The notes under the pieces were generated by a model. The model did no database searches. It saw only the letters and a list, made by a program, of their open reading frames with translations, and was not told where the DNA came from. Below, piece after piece: positions 11,175 to 23,100 of a DNA stretch of 64,000 nucleotides; the stretch's first letter is position 1, and each line of letters begins with the position of its first letter. The translations under genes were made by a program, and so were the position numbers. The stretch is from Dermacentor variabilis (lineage: Eukaryota; Arthropoda; Arachnida; Ixodida; Ixodidae). Location of the stretch: assembly GCF_050947875.1 (NCBI RefSeq), contig NC_134572.1, forward strand, positions 119,717,105-119,781,104, written 5' to 3'.

Positions 11175-11930
11175 AGAAGCGCCTGAAGGAGGCGCCACGT
11201 AGCGTGACGCGATCTCTGGAGATGACGCAAGATCCGCGCCGCGGAACTCGCGGACCGCTGGCGCTCAGCGTTCAACGCCAAAAGATGACAAGTAAGTATA
11301 TAGTGCCCTGTATGTACCTTTTGAACGTCGCTTTTGGAAATGACGAACAAAACTTCAGCGTACTGGAAGTTGTAGCTTGAGTGATAATGTGAACAAATAA
11401 TGAAGAAGAGCTGCGAAGCAATATTTTTTGTAACTTGTTTGTGCAGTAGCTAGCGTATGTAATGCGGTCCTGTACAAAGGGTTGGGGGCCAGAGACCGCA
11501 TTATTTTGTGTTTTGACTGGTTGCAACAATGTTCTGGTTTGAGTGCCCCGATAACGGCTCTGGCGTTTGCCTCAAGGTCTCTTGAAGGTCGCGAACAACG
11601 GGAGTTAAAAGCATTTCATGCTTAAAATGAAGTTAAGCACTTGCTACAGCATGTCATAAATGCGAACGTACCGGTGATAAGCAAAATATAAAGCCTGACG
11701 CTGCTTCGAAGGCCAACTTCTCAAGTGTTTCTCAGAATTAGTTGTCTTCTAGAGAACTGTAAAAAATATTGATGAAGTAGTAGTTTATGAGCGCGCGGCC
11801 AGAAAAATATTATGCGTGGCTCTGCTTTTGCAAACACCAGAGAACAGCGGAACTGGGGGAAGGTCAGTAAGGTAGTGCAAAACCGCTCACTACAGTCTAG
11901 CCTCTTTCATTTGCTTCAGGATGTTCTGCG
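11175..11930. other. No recognised feature
   Basis: Short chance frames only. There is no repeat or domain I can support. Confidence 0.4.
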
Positions 11931-11934
11931 TAGT

Positions 11935-12405
11935 ATCTCACAGAATTCAATCGGCCGCATTCGCGAGCTTCAGAATCTTCTCCCCTCTTGGTACGGCTTG
12001 GTTCAACTTCTCTAGCTCTCGCTTTAGGATCGGATCTCTCTCGACGCTTCCGTTCACGATCAGCTTCTCGACGGCGTTGCAGTCGAGTGGCTTTCTCATC
12101 GGTAGTCCTGATGGTAGTCTTTGCGATTGCTAAGCAAGCGCCACTTAACTTTTTCTTCCACTGCGAGAAAGAGGACCGCAGAAGTGTGCGCGCGGGTTTT
12201 TGTCGGAGAGCAATGACGTCACATCACCTGTGTCCCCGTTGCGCCGCTCCTACTCCCCGCTGGGCTACACCCACCCTCGCCGCGTCCCTATTTTGCGCGA
12301 TGCTATTTTTATAATCTGTTTTCACTCTCTCTCAGCTCTCTCTCGCCGACCTCGCGGACGCTCTGGACGTCAAGAGAAACCCAGCGAGGTTCTAACAGCT
12401 CCACT
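11935..12405 (-). pseudogene. Fragment of an Arg/Glu-rich repeated ORF with GC-rich leader
   Basis: On the minus strand, about 12130-11945 reads as a charged repeat protein (TRLQRRREADRERKRRERSDPKARARE). The GC-rich leader upstream (12400-12140) contains a CRE-like TGACGTCA near 12212. Similar N-terminal sequence (RTPEEEAAY, RTSEEEAAY) occurs at 37.47 and 42.14 kb on the plus strand, and the 37.4-kb copy also has TGACGTCA upstream. So this is a dispersed family, perhaps a retroelement or retrocopied gene. The frame is not long and no domain is named. Function is unknown. Confidence 0.45.
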
Positions 12406-12409
12406 GTAA

Positions 12410-13433
12410 AAGAAAACCCAAGGAAAGGAAACAAGTGACACAGTATCTATTCGATTAAGCTGTTGCTATAGGAAATATTCAATCATGAACATAAAAATCA
12501 GCAACTCTAATTATTACAGCCGATGCTATTCAGGTGAAGTTAATTGTATAGCGATAGAAAAAACAACTACGCTGCATTCTGAAAGAACCAAGGCCTGAAG
12601 ATAATAAACTTTGTGACCTTTCAAATTCGCAAGGTCCCACAGACGCATCAAACGGAAATTTAGACGCAAAGATGTTTGGCCTGCTTTTCTTTCCAAACGG
12701 ATAAAAACAATTTACAGGCCCAAAATCTTTTAATGCCGCTCTTTAGTTTTCCTTGCGCAATTATTATATGAAACTTCACATCCAACATTGAAGCAATGAA
12801 CAGTTGTGCTCTGATGCAGTACACGTGGCTCGATGCAGCAAAATGTGCGGGTTATTATGCTCCACGACAATATGCCCATGCGTTGGTCAATGAAATTACT
12901 TATCTAAACTTTCGATAAAGCAGTGGGGATCTATTTTCTCGAGACACTATTAGGACACTTTAAAGTTCGAGAAGTCTTCATTCAATGATTGTACTGATCA
13001 GTGGTAGAATCTAGTGTACCTAGCCAGACGACTTGTGAATAAAGAATGAAGGACCGAACATCACTTAGTCGAATCGCCTCGCATCAAGAATACAAGACAG
13101 AGCACATTTCATGGTTTAATGGACGACCTAGTGTAGATATTTGAATAATATTTGTCGGAGGAGCTGAGCGCAAGCATCTTGTTTTGCAACCTTCCCGAAT
13201 GCATCTCTCGACCTTGAGATGTTTTCCGACGTGATCATTTTCAATTTTATATCCACTTTTCTTCTTTTATTACATCTCCTCTGTTCTGTATCTAAACCTC
13301 TCTTCTATACTCTACCCATACTCCCTTTTAAGGCGAAGCTTTCTTTGCATCTTTACCGAGTCTGGCGGGGCTGCCTAGTTGCTGAGTGCTGTCGGGTTGG
13401 TCCCTTCATCGGTGGATATATATGTATAGATGA
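12410..13433. other. No recognised feature
   Basis: AT-rich sequence with only chance frames, such as the hydrophobic 13219-13515 plus frame that runs into the hairpin element. Confidence 0.4.
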
Positions 13434-13612
13434 AGAAACGAAGGTGCGCGCTTACGAAAATTGCACCTTTAATGTTTTCATCGTTTCGGCCGTGGCACGG
13501 CCTTCGTCAGAATGAACCAAAGAATGAACCATTGTGACGAAGGCTGTGCCACGGCCTAAACGTTAAAAACATTAAAGATGCAATTTTTGTAAGTGTGCAC
13601 CTTCGTTTCTGC
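13434..13612. mobile_element. ~180-bp hairpin (foldback) element
   Basis: Arms of ~80 bp are inverted copies with about a dozen differences: GAAACGAAGGTGCGCGCTTA on the left against TAAGTGTGCACCTTCGTTTC on the right, with GGCCGTGGCACGGCCTTCGTC mirrored near the centre. The loop is about 20 bp (13515-13533). There is no coding capacity. It is a MITE-like foldback. Confidence 0.75.
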
Positions 13613-13639
13613 AACTACATATGCACCGGACCTACAGAA

Positions 13640-14140
13640 CTTCTCATATATATGTATTTACTGATCTGTTAATGAAATGGTGAAATACGTTTAACGGATT
13701 TTTTGATTTTGCCATTTGCCATGATCCACTGGTGGAGTGCCCACTCTTTTCCAGCATGTTAGAATGTGACGCACGGCACAGTTGAAAAAAATCACAAATG
13801 TTGCTTGATGTGTGTCGTACTTTTCAGTGTGTGCACGTGTAATCATCATTCTTACACCGACAAGCATCATACATTGCCTTCGTTGTTGTGACATCGCTGC
13901 ATATACGTATCACGCTGTGCATCCTACCAATTTAAAGTTATGTAGTGTATAAACATAAAAAAAAATCATGAGCATAAAATCGTGACCTTTGAGGTGGATA
14001 AACAAAAGCATTCAATGAGATTACAAATGACATGGCATGAACGTAAACAAAATGGCGTACAATGCCGTTCGCTGTAAAGCATTTAATTGATCGCCTCACC
14101 ACAGCTTCGCTTCGCTTCCCAAAGATTCCAACGTGAGCGT
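13640..14140 (+). repeat. Local direct repeat, copy 1
   Basis: This copy shares ordered landmarks with 14555-15270: CGTACTTTTCAGTGTG..CACGTG, CGACAAGCATCATACAT (near 13858), and GTAAAGCATTTAATTGA (near 14075). Identity is moderate. The repeat is non-coding and of unknown family. Confidence 0.55.
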
Positions 14141-14554
14141 CCGATATGCTAACATGTGTTTGTGCCTGTATTCTTTCAGGCCCGGTAGGCATTGCGCCTA
14201 TCCAGTAGCCGGATCAGCTAGCTATATGAAAAGCGAAGTTTTCTTCACCTAACCCACAAGATTGGATGTGGCTTGCCTCTGTTGCTCGGCTGGTCGCTAA
14301 CTCTGCGAATAATTGTGAGGCAACTCTTACACTAATGTTATACGTGCGCCGAATGCAAGTAAAACTAGCCACACGGGCACGTATAACATCAATATGCTCA
14401 TCAACGAAGCAGTACCACTAAGCGCATCTCCGTTTTGAGTAAAAAAAAGAAAGATTATACGAATTCCTACTTTAGCCTCAACATACATTGAACACAATTT
14501 CTGGGCACAGGTATCTCTGAAGCACACCGAGCTCTTAATGCAATAACTCATTAT

Positions 14555-15270
14555 GTTCAATATTTTCAATAGATTTATTGATTTATCTGTCTTTCCTTGA
14601 CTTAGCCATTTGGTACGTCCCCTGCGGGTACGCGTATTCTTGGTTAACTCCAGAATGGGTGCGCGTCACTGTGTCCCGAGAGGCACACAATCCCTACATG
14701 TAACAAGACGTGTATCGTACTTTTGTGTGCAAGCAGCTGTCATCGCATTCTTCCCGCGACAAGCATCATACATCGTTGCGTAGACAGCTCCTAGTGAGCG
14801 CCCGACTGTTTTGGTGTTTGCATTTCAGCATAGGCTGTTTTTCATCCGGGGGATCCACGTCAAGGGATCAACAAAAATGAACAAAACGGGCATCATGCAA
14901 ACGCATGCAGCTCTGTGTGATTTGGTTACTGCAGAAGGGAGTTAGCGAGTTTGTTATGCAACGAGTATAATGCTCTGGAAGATTACGTTTTAGTTCGCCC
15001 TCTCTGAGTAGATTGTGTCTAGTATCATGAGTATTAGGACACGTCTACAGAAGGTGGCTGCCCTCGAAGAGGAGCCGGACACTTAGATACATGTTGCATG
15101 GTGAACGGTATAGTGCCAGAAAACAACTAAATGTTTCATGACATTAAAGTTGTAGTCGTCTCGGCGCATAAACATAATTAGTACATGAAATCACAGGTTG
15201 CGAAGAATGAAAGTAAACAATTGTGCACGTACCTCGTTAGTTGTAAAGCATTCAATTGAACCTATCATTA
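14555..15270 (+). repeat. Local direct repeat, copy 2
   Basis: It repeats the landmarks of copy 1 in the same order: TATCGTACTTTTGTGTG, CGACAAGCATCATACAT (near 14759) and GTAAAGCATTCAATTGA (near 15243). The spacing is longer than in copy 1, so indels separate the two. Confidence 0.55.
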
Positions 15271-15379
15271 AAGCTATGCTTTAAATATTTCTGTTCCCCA
15301 TGCTCGCTGATTCTGAATACTTTATATTTCTTTCTTTCTCTCCGTAAGCTCATTTGTGTCTTCAAATCTAACATGTATG

Positions 15380-15474
15380 CCACAACCAACTATGACCGCT
15401 GGATACATGATAAGAGATTCCCCAAAACACTGCTTCAATTCATACACAACACAGGGCTCACAGCACAGGCATAA
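15380..15474 (+). mobile_element. Non-LTR ORF2 C-terminal scrap
   Basis: The plus frame ends NYDRWIHDKRFPKTLLQF..TGL before a stop. This is alignable with the ORF2 tail at 9.8-10.1 kb (opposite strand). Nothing of the RT remains upstream. It is a short 5'-truncated remnant. Confidence 0.5.
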
Positions 15475-18200
15475 TACACACATACACATAAAGCGTTATG
15501 CCTTAAGGGCAAGTTTCTACCCCAATAAAAAAAAAAGGATCTGCGAACGTATTTGTTTGCTCTAATTAGCTCGCCTCCCAGATGAACCTCCATGAGGCGA
15601 GTTTGTGAGCCTAAAATTTATGATATATTCCATAAGAACTAATTTGTGGGCAATTTGGTCACGGGTTGCCGATCAAGAAAATTAACGCAAACAAATAGGT
15701 AACGCCCACTTGTAGAAACAATTAAACAAGGGCACCTTAGTGTTTTCTGTATATATTGTATACATGCTCACATATTAAAATAATTTTAGACGATTCCAAA
15801 TGTCGAAACGTGTGGCGAATATGAATAATACCGTCGGGCGGTAATGTTTGCGCATGTTCGATGCAGAACCCGCTTGCTCCCGCCTCTCCTACACGAAGTG
15901 CGCGGCAAGTAAACATCCTTCTAGGGACAAACGCACGACGCCGACTGATTTCTAACTGCTGTGGGCGAGCAATTTTCCGGGTAGGTAGAAAAAAACGCGT
16001 GTCCTTTCATAGGACGTCCATTGATAATTAACGCCCCGAAGGCTGGGCTTGTTCTGTCGCAGAATTCGTCATTTATTCATGCGTCGGTGAACCTATTTAC
16101 AGTGCGTGGATACAATATGTTGAAGAAGTGAAGAACGGCTACTTATGCACTGCATCGCGCTTTCATGCGACGCGGCGTACAGACCTCGTAACTCAGCGTT
16201 TGAAGCACAGCAAAGCCGAAAACAAATAAAGCGAATTTCAAGATGAACGAGCGAAAAGTTAGCGAGAGTACTCTAGCGAAGAAGTTCAATGATGGATGCC
16301 TGTAGCTAATTAGGCACAGTTGAGAATCTGAGGACGCCCCGGTTCTACTGCTGAGGACATGGCTGCAAATTACCGGGGGGCAAATTGGATCTCGTTTCAA
16401 TGAAAAGTTAATGGCACACTGAAAAGGGCAATGCAGATGAGTTGGCCGCAAAGAGCTTCGGCGGAGCGACGGCGAAGGGACCACGACCATAGGAGAAAGT
16501 TAGCGTGATAGACGGCGAGTAGTTGTGATGTAAGCGCGCAGAAGAGTAGATAGAAAGCTTGGCCTGAGTTCGGTGACCAACGTCCGGGAAACTAATGAGT
16601 TTAACTGCGACTGCCTTCTCCCCTTCATGTATTGCCCTCGGGTGGAAAGTTTTCTAGGCGGTACCACTAGTGAATAGCCCGAGAACTTCAGGACATACAT
16701 AAAAAATATTGAACATAACTGTTTTGCCCTTTACTATAAAGATAGGGTATTCATAGAGCAAAAAGTTCGCCGACAATTACAATATTCCCTAAAAATAAAT
16801 TTGAGCGCAGCTCTATACGTGTTTTCATTTGGCGATATATTGGCTGATGCGGACATATGTCTCATGCGGCACAGTGCAAACGGAGTGAAGTGTGGCGCGA
16901 CTGCCTCTCTAATCGGGAGATCATGAGAGGCAACGCGTGGGTGACACGTGGGCGCAGTTCGCAGCAGCCGCCGCTGACAGACATCCGCTCGTGCAGGGCT
17001 TTGTTTCTATATATGGTGTCGGTGGACGCACTCGCCGCTTGCGATCTGTGAAAAAACGAAAGCGTGCTACTCTGGCGCTGTCTCGTAGCGGTCGTCGCCG
17101 CAGAGCCCTCTACGCTTCTCAAGCTTTCGCCGTACTCCCCTCCTTCACTTTCCTCCTCGCGCTCTCTTCGATATCAATGTCTTTCATCTCACGCTGCGTT
17201 CCGCGTTGGCTCTTTCATCCTTCGATGTGTTCGTTCGGTTGGTTGTGCCGAGGGTAGAGGCCGAGGGAAGACGCCGACGCGAAACGCGGAAACGGGCGGC
17301 TAAAGAGCTGCACTCTCAGAAAAAAGAATACTACGACGCCACAGGACATTTCAGACAACACTACGAACGTTGTGCACTGATGCCCATAGATGAGGAACAC
17401 AACCATTCTATCGGCGGCAATAACACATGGCTAGAGGGGAATGATGGTCGAGGCAGTTTGCATTATGAGTGTAAGCTATGAGGATCTGTAAAGTGCGGAA
17501 GTCATCTTAGAATATCGGCAGCTGATAATAGCTGTTCTGCCTCACGATCTGAAATAAGCGTGTTCGAAAGTACCTTTACCCCCCCCCCCCCCATGTTGCG
17601 TTTATTTTTTCAAATAAAAGCGAAAAACTAAACATTTGGTATCTGATGCCTGTACTTGTAGTGTTGGCCCCTTGTACAGTTTATGCCTCTTTTTAATTCC
17701 GTGAAAAAATATACCACTACGTTGCAAAGTATAACGCAAACGTAGTAGTCAGCATGTACGATGCTGATACAGTATTTCCAAAAGAAAGGCATCCCGCTTA
17801 GGTGGGGCCACTTGTACAAAAGGTTTATGCAAGGGACAGTAACTTTGTTGTCGAAAAGGTATCAAGTGGAAATGAAACCACTCTTGTGCGAAACTTCCCA
17901 GCTTTGTCACTCTACAGTGTTCTGAGCGGACTCTTACTGCCCCTTGCATAAAGCCTTTCTAAACTATGACTATATGTATCGACGGGAAAGTTAATGCCAC
18001 GTGCAAGGGGGTACTAGGTGTTATAAATGACTTTCCTTTGCGGTAAGCTGATTGCACTAAATGCGCAAGGCCATGGAAAAGGTCTTCCTATTTGGGAACA
18101 GAAAAGTGCTGGTTGATCCCTAGCTTCAGGGGAAATGATGTCGGAGGAAAAGTTTGACTAAGGTACAAGCAAGCCCAAGACTATGAAACAAGGCGCTTAC
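15475..18200. other. Mostly unrecognised; GC-rich patch at 16.86-17.31 kb and poly-C
   Basis: The 16860-17310 patch is GC-rich with overlapping frames on both strands and looks like dispersed-repeat sequence, but no second copy lies in the window. A 14-base C run sits at about 17579-17592. The minus frame 16490-16143 (115 codons, one hydrophobic stretch) has no recognisable domain and no good splice context. Confidence 0.35.
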
Positions 18201-18345
18201 CTCTTGTACCACTAGACATGGCTTTTCCTTTCCCCGAATGAAGTTTGAATGCAAGCTCTAGAAGATACATGCTCGAAAGGAGGGCTTGTGCCGTGGAGGC
18301 TATAGCCGGAACAGGCGCCATCCAGTCGTCAAATACTTCCACCAT
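18201..18345 (-). CDS. Candidate internal exon of an unknown host gene
   Basis: The 145-bp block is bounded by good splice signals on the minus strand. The acceptor is a T-rich run ending TTTTTGCAG just before ATGGTGGAAG, and the donor is AGAG followed by GTAAGCGC. Only one frame is open, giving 48 codons plus one base (from MVEVFDDWMAPVPA through TAQALLSSMYLLELAFKLHS to SSGTR). The middle is amphipathic and Leu-rich. I do not recognise the family. If the acceptor phase is 0, the donor phase is 1. No partner exon is certain. The nearest minus-strand candidates upstream are at 45 and 51 kb, too far to join with confidence. This is the cleanest splice-bounded open block in the first 40 kb. Confidence 0.5.
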
Positions 18346-19142
18346 CTGCAAAAAGCAACCACAGCATATATAAATTCTTGGGTTGTATTCATAACGCATA
18401 CACTGTAGTTTGTTAGGAGAAAGTTTCAATATTCAAATCGCAATACGAGTGCGCGCAGTGAGCAACAGGTTGGTGTAATAATGTATATTGTCGTATCAAC
18501 GTCTACCGGTTTAGTCGTTAGGCTTCGGTAGCAGCAATATGAATCTTTCGCATAACATAGTGGCGTTGAAGCAGACGCAATTACTTTATACTTCGCTTCT
18601 CGTAATGGCTGAACGTAACAATGACGTGTAACGTACTCGACATACAATGATGATCTGCAATGCCTCCTATCGCTGTTGTCTGTATTATTTCGAGTTCTGC
18701 AAACAATACAGCTGCTCGGCGTCAGTGCCACACTGAAATAACTATAGTACAAGGGTGTTGAAGGGACACTCAAGTTCAACAGGAGAGCAGTTTGGACATG
18801 TATATTACTCCTTGAACACTCCTATTTTTATCGGTGTGCTAGGAAATATTTCATTCTTACCGTCCCATATGACAGCCGAACATCACTTTCTTTAATTTCG
18901 AGCACGAAACTCAGCGTTGGTATATGTCACGAACCTAAATTATTTTGCACGTATTCGTCTGTTTTAGCGCGAAAAGTTATCAGAATTTGCTTTGGTAACT
19001 GTTTTGTTTCTGTCGCCATTTCACTGAAGAATTACGATGAACTTTAGATAAGTGTGTCAGCGTTTTATAATTTTATTCCAAGGCACAGCAGACGAAAATA
19101 AACGAAATCCAAAGTTGTATGACAATGAGCTGTGCATCTTAT
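18346..19142. other. No recognised feature
   Basis: It includes the minus frame 18779-18426 (117 codons), which has no domain and lies directly upstream of the candidate exon's acceptor, so it is probably intronic. Confidence 0.4.
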
Positions 19143-19428
19143 AACCAGTCTTCGTAGTAGTATTTTAGTAGTTTATGGCGCAAGGGCTACAACGGCCAAA
19201 GAGCGCCAGCAACAATGTTTAGTAGTGCAGTAGAACATTATAAACATGTCAGCGGGTATAATGGGTTGCAATGCCTGTGATGTACTGCGGTGGCTGCAAA
19301 TGCCTAGGAATTAAAACATAAGGCTTGCATTTCTTGGGAGAATTTAGGATGATTATGTAGGATGTCGGGTAGCGTAGGGTAGATGAGTTTAAAAGCGGTA
19401 AGATATATTCTTCAAAAAGTTCGCATAA

Positions 19429-20220
19429 TTAAGATAACAACCGGTCGAGCGGGAACACCGGCTCAGCCGATAGGGAAAATGCAGAGTGCATAGGTAAATT
19501 GGTGCGGTAAAGTTCAGGAAAGTATTTTTTTCGCGTGGCTTCCATGCCAGGACATTGTAGAAGAACATGGATGACTGTGAGTTGATTTCCACATCTAATG
19601 CAGACCGGTGGATCAGTACCGGTTAGCAAGTATGAGTGTGTTGCATGTGTGTGCGTTATCCTCAGTCTCGACATCATTACTTCCTCCTGTCTATGCCGTT
19701 GTACAGGTGTTTGGGTAATGTAGGGTTGGATGATGTGAAGTTTGTTATTATTTTATGTGTCCCAAGCTTATTGCCATGCGTGACGTAGTATTCCTCTAAC
19801 GACAGGTTTCATATCTGTATATGGAGCATAACTTACATCTATTTGGGGCCTTAGACCTGCTATAGCCTCATTTGCGTCTGCCGCTTCATTACCGGGTGTA
19901 CTAGTATGGCCAGATACCCAGCAGATTATAATATGTAGCCCTCTCTTGTAGGTCTAGGATAAGCTGCTGATGAGAGTGTTTATCACCGGATTCTTTCTTT
20001 GCTTTTCTAGGTGTATTGACCGGACCAAACTTAAGGCATCTGTGTATATTATCGATTGATTGATCTGTTTTATTGTTATTTCTTTAACTGCGAGGAGTAT
20101 AGCGTGAGCTTCAGCAGTGAAGATAGTTGTGTATTTGTTTAATCTTAAATGGGCTACAAAATCTGGACCAATTGCCGCACATGATGTTGTTTCAGCAGTT
20201 TTTGAAGCATCAGTGTAAAA
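19429..20220 (-). pseudogene. I-type element ORF2 tail: RNase H and C-terminal zinc finger, degraded
   Basis: In the same frame after the premature stop, RNase H motifs are readable: FYTDASKT (first Asp), FTAEAHAILLAVKE (Glu), IIYTDALSLVRS (Asp) and WVSGHTSTPGNEAAD (last Asp). So all four acidic residues are still encoded. At least two more stops follow, at SSLS* and HAWQ*. A later frame (19677-19429) carries RLRITHTHATHSYLLTGTDP and then the finger CIRCGNQLTVIHVLLQC. The finger matches the remnants at 32.5 and 61.3 kb. The domain is no longer joined to the RT. Confidence 0.85.
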
Positions 20221-23100
20221 TTATGGACACTTGTACTTACTCTGTAGTGATAAGAAGTGTTGTTTGACAGCTTCTTGGGGTGTATGCTTTTTGTTTGTGT
20301 CTGTGAACGAGAAGTCACAATGTATGGTGACAGATTCCCATGGTGCTAATAACTCGTTAGTGTTATGCAGGTGAATGTCCGACAGCAATATGTTGTTTTC
20401 TTGACATAGCGACAGTGCTTTCAAAGGAAATGGGTTTGCTAATGATGGCCGCTTTGCAAAGAGGATTTGCGTTTCTGTGCTCTTCAACATTTTGTAACAT
20501 GGTTGTTCTCGGTTGGAACTAACCTTAAGTGCGTACATAAAACTACAATACTTAAGTTGTTGGTCTAGGTTCCACTGATTAGCTTCTACGTGCAAACTTG
20601 GAACAGGGCTAGTACGGAATGCACCTAGGGCTAGTCGCATGCCAAGGTTATGTACAGGATCCAGAATTTTTAAAACAGATTGTGAAGCTGATTGGTAAAC
20701 AATGTTCCCGTAATCGATACGTGTTCTAATCAAACTGTTATAGAGCGAGAGCAAGCTTTTCTTATCAGTTCCCCACGACAGGTGCGAAAGAATTTTGAGG
20801 ATATTCAAAGTTCTTAAGCAATTCAATTTTATGTTTTTTATATGTTGCACAAACGAGAGCTTATCGTCCAATATAACGCCAAGAAATTTCTGCTCCTTTT
20901 TTACACTAAGCACATACCCATTCATCGTAATATTCGGTTCAGGATGTATGTCTGTTTTCCGATAAAATAACACGCATGTCGTCTTTTCTTCATTAAAGCC
21001 AAAGCCATTCTTGTCAGCCCATTTTGAAAGCTTGTTCACTCCCAGCTGAATCTGCCTCTCGCATATGGAAAGAGTGCATGATTTAAAGCTTATCTGTATA
21101 TAATCTACATAGACTGAGTATGATTTAAATGGTGGGAGTGTTTTTTGTAGTGCGTTCATTTTAACTAAGAATAGTGTGCAGCTGATCACTCCTCCTTGTG
21201 GTACACCGTTTTCTTGTACAAAGACTCTCGACACTGCAGTTCCCACCCTTACTCTGTACTTTCGTTCGGACAGGTGGATTTTTATTATGTTAAACATGTT
21301 GCCTGATACGCCATACGACGCGAGGTCTTGCAATATGCCATACCTCCAGGTAGTGTCATAAGCTTTTTCGAGATCAAAAAATACTGATAGACAGTATTGC
21401 TTATGAACAAATGCGTCTCGTATATAACTCTCAAGTAGAACTAGGCTATCTGTTGTGCACCTTCCTGGTCTAAAACCGGCTTGGCGGGGATCCAGAATTC
21501 CATTGTATTCTAAAAAGTACATTAATCGGCGGTTTGTCATTTTTTCAAACACTTTACATACACAGCTTGTTAGAGCGATAGGCCTGTAGCTCTGTACACA
21601 GGAGGGGTCTTTTCCATGCTTTAATATTGGTACTACTATAGCTTCCTTCCAACAGGACGGCAATCGACCACTGCAGAAAATTTTATTGCACAGGTATAAG
21701 AGGCATTCAAGTGTTTCCTCGGGTAGGTGCTCGACCATTTCATAATTAATACTGTCTAATCCTGGCGCAGAGTTTTTGCAGTTGCGCAGAGCTATTTTTA
21801 ATTCTTGCATCGTGAATGGGCAATTGCACCCATCGCTATGGGATTTTCGGAAGGAGAAGGGTATTGACTCAGCTAATTTTTTATATGTTAGGAATGCTTT
21901 TGTGTAATTCGCGCAACTCGATATGTGCTCAAAGTGTTCTCCTAAAGAATCTGCTTGCCCTTCTAATGTAGTAGCACTGTCATTTACCACGGGCAAGGGT
22001 AGTGTGGTATTCCCCTTCAGCCTTCGAGCCCTACTGTACACTATCTGGCTTTCTTCGTATGAGTTTATTGAGCCGATATAATTTCTCCAACTAGCTCTCT
22101 TGGCTTCCCAACGAATACGTCTTCCATTTGCTTTTGCACGTTTGAAATTTATAAGGTTTTCTTCTGTTGGATATTTGGAAAGCGTACGCCAGGCTTTGTT
22201 TTGTTCTTTTCGTGCTTTCTTGCACTCTTCATTCCACCAGCGCTTAGGATTCACTATTTTACCAGAGGTTTGTGGTATCGATTGTTTCGCGGCATGAATA
22301 ATGTGTTCAGTGACATAGGCGGTCATTTCTTCAATGTCAAGCTGCCTTACGGATTCAAGGGACATACATGCGAGCTCTTTGAATTCTGCCCAGTTTGCAG
22401 CATTTAGCTTCAATTTTTTTGGATTTACAGGTGGGTCATACGTATGTATCGCCTCTAAGAGAACTGGAAAATGGTCGCTTCCAAAGGAGTCTGTGAGAGC
22501 TCTCCATTCAAACAATGGCAGAAGTGTTGCAGAACCAACCGCCAGATCTATTGAGGAGTAGGTGTTATGTGTAGTGCTATAATAAGTCGGGAACTTTTTG
22601 TTAAACAGGGTTGCTGCAGAGGATAGAAGGAATTTTTCAATTACGCGGCCTCTTGCATCACAGCGTGAGTCCCCCCAGAGTCTGCTATGAGCATTAAAAT
22701 CACCAACCACAATATACGGCTCAGGAAGCTGGTCTATTAGCTTTTCAAACTCAGTAATGTCGAGCCGCTTGTCTGGTGGAATGTACAAAGAGCATACAGT
22801 AACAAGCCTATTAAGCAAAATAGCTCGTACGGCTACTGCTTCATAAGGCATGTTATGTTGGAGATTTTGGCTTGCAACAGTCTTTGATATTATTATTGCC
22901 ACGCCACCTGATGCAGCATGTCCATCATCACGGTCTTTACAAAAAATTCCAAACTGAGTTAGAAAGTTCGAGTCACTTGATTTTAAGTGCGTCTCCTGAA
23001 CAAAGAACACTCTAGGCTTATACGTAGATAACAATTCTTTGACGTCATCTAGGTTATGCAAAAGCCCTCTGGCATTCCATTGCAATATCTGAACACCCAT
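20221..23100 (-). pseudogene. I-type element ORF2: endonuclease and reverse transcriptase, catalytic Asp lost
   Basis: The likely start is MGVQILQWNARGL at 23100; the frame is open 110 codons further upstream, but that part overlaps ORF1. Residues ~1-235 form an APE-type endonuclease with its key residues: QWNARG, VQETHL, GDFNAHSRLWG, SSIDLAV and SDHFPV. The RT (~460-760) shows YRPIALTS, AGFRPGRCTTDSL, FFDLEKAYDTTW (motif A Asp present), NGVPQGGVIS and NEEKTTCVLF. Motif C reads YVDY: the second catalytic Asp codon GAT is TAT at 21102-21100, so polymerase activity should be lost. The frame ends at a TAA at 20223-20221, directly before the RNase H, after 959 residues. Confidence 0.92.

Noticed and set aside
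16143..16490. Minus ORF of 115 codons with a hydrophobic stretch
   Set aside because: No Met-led signal peptide, no donor or acceptor, no family resemblance.
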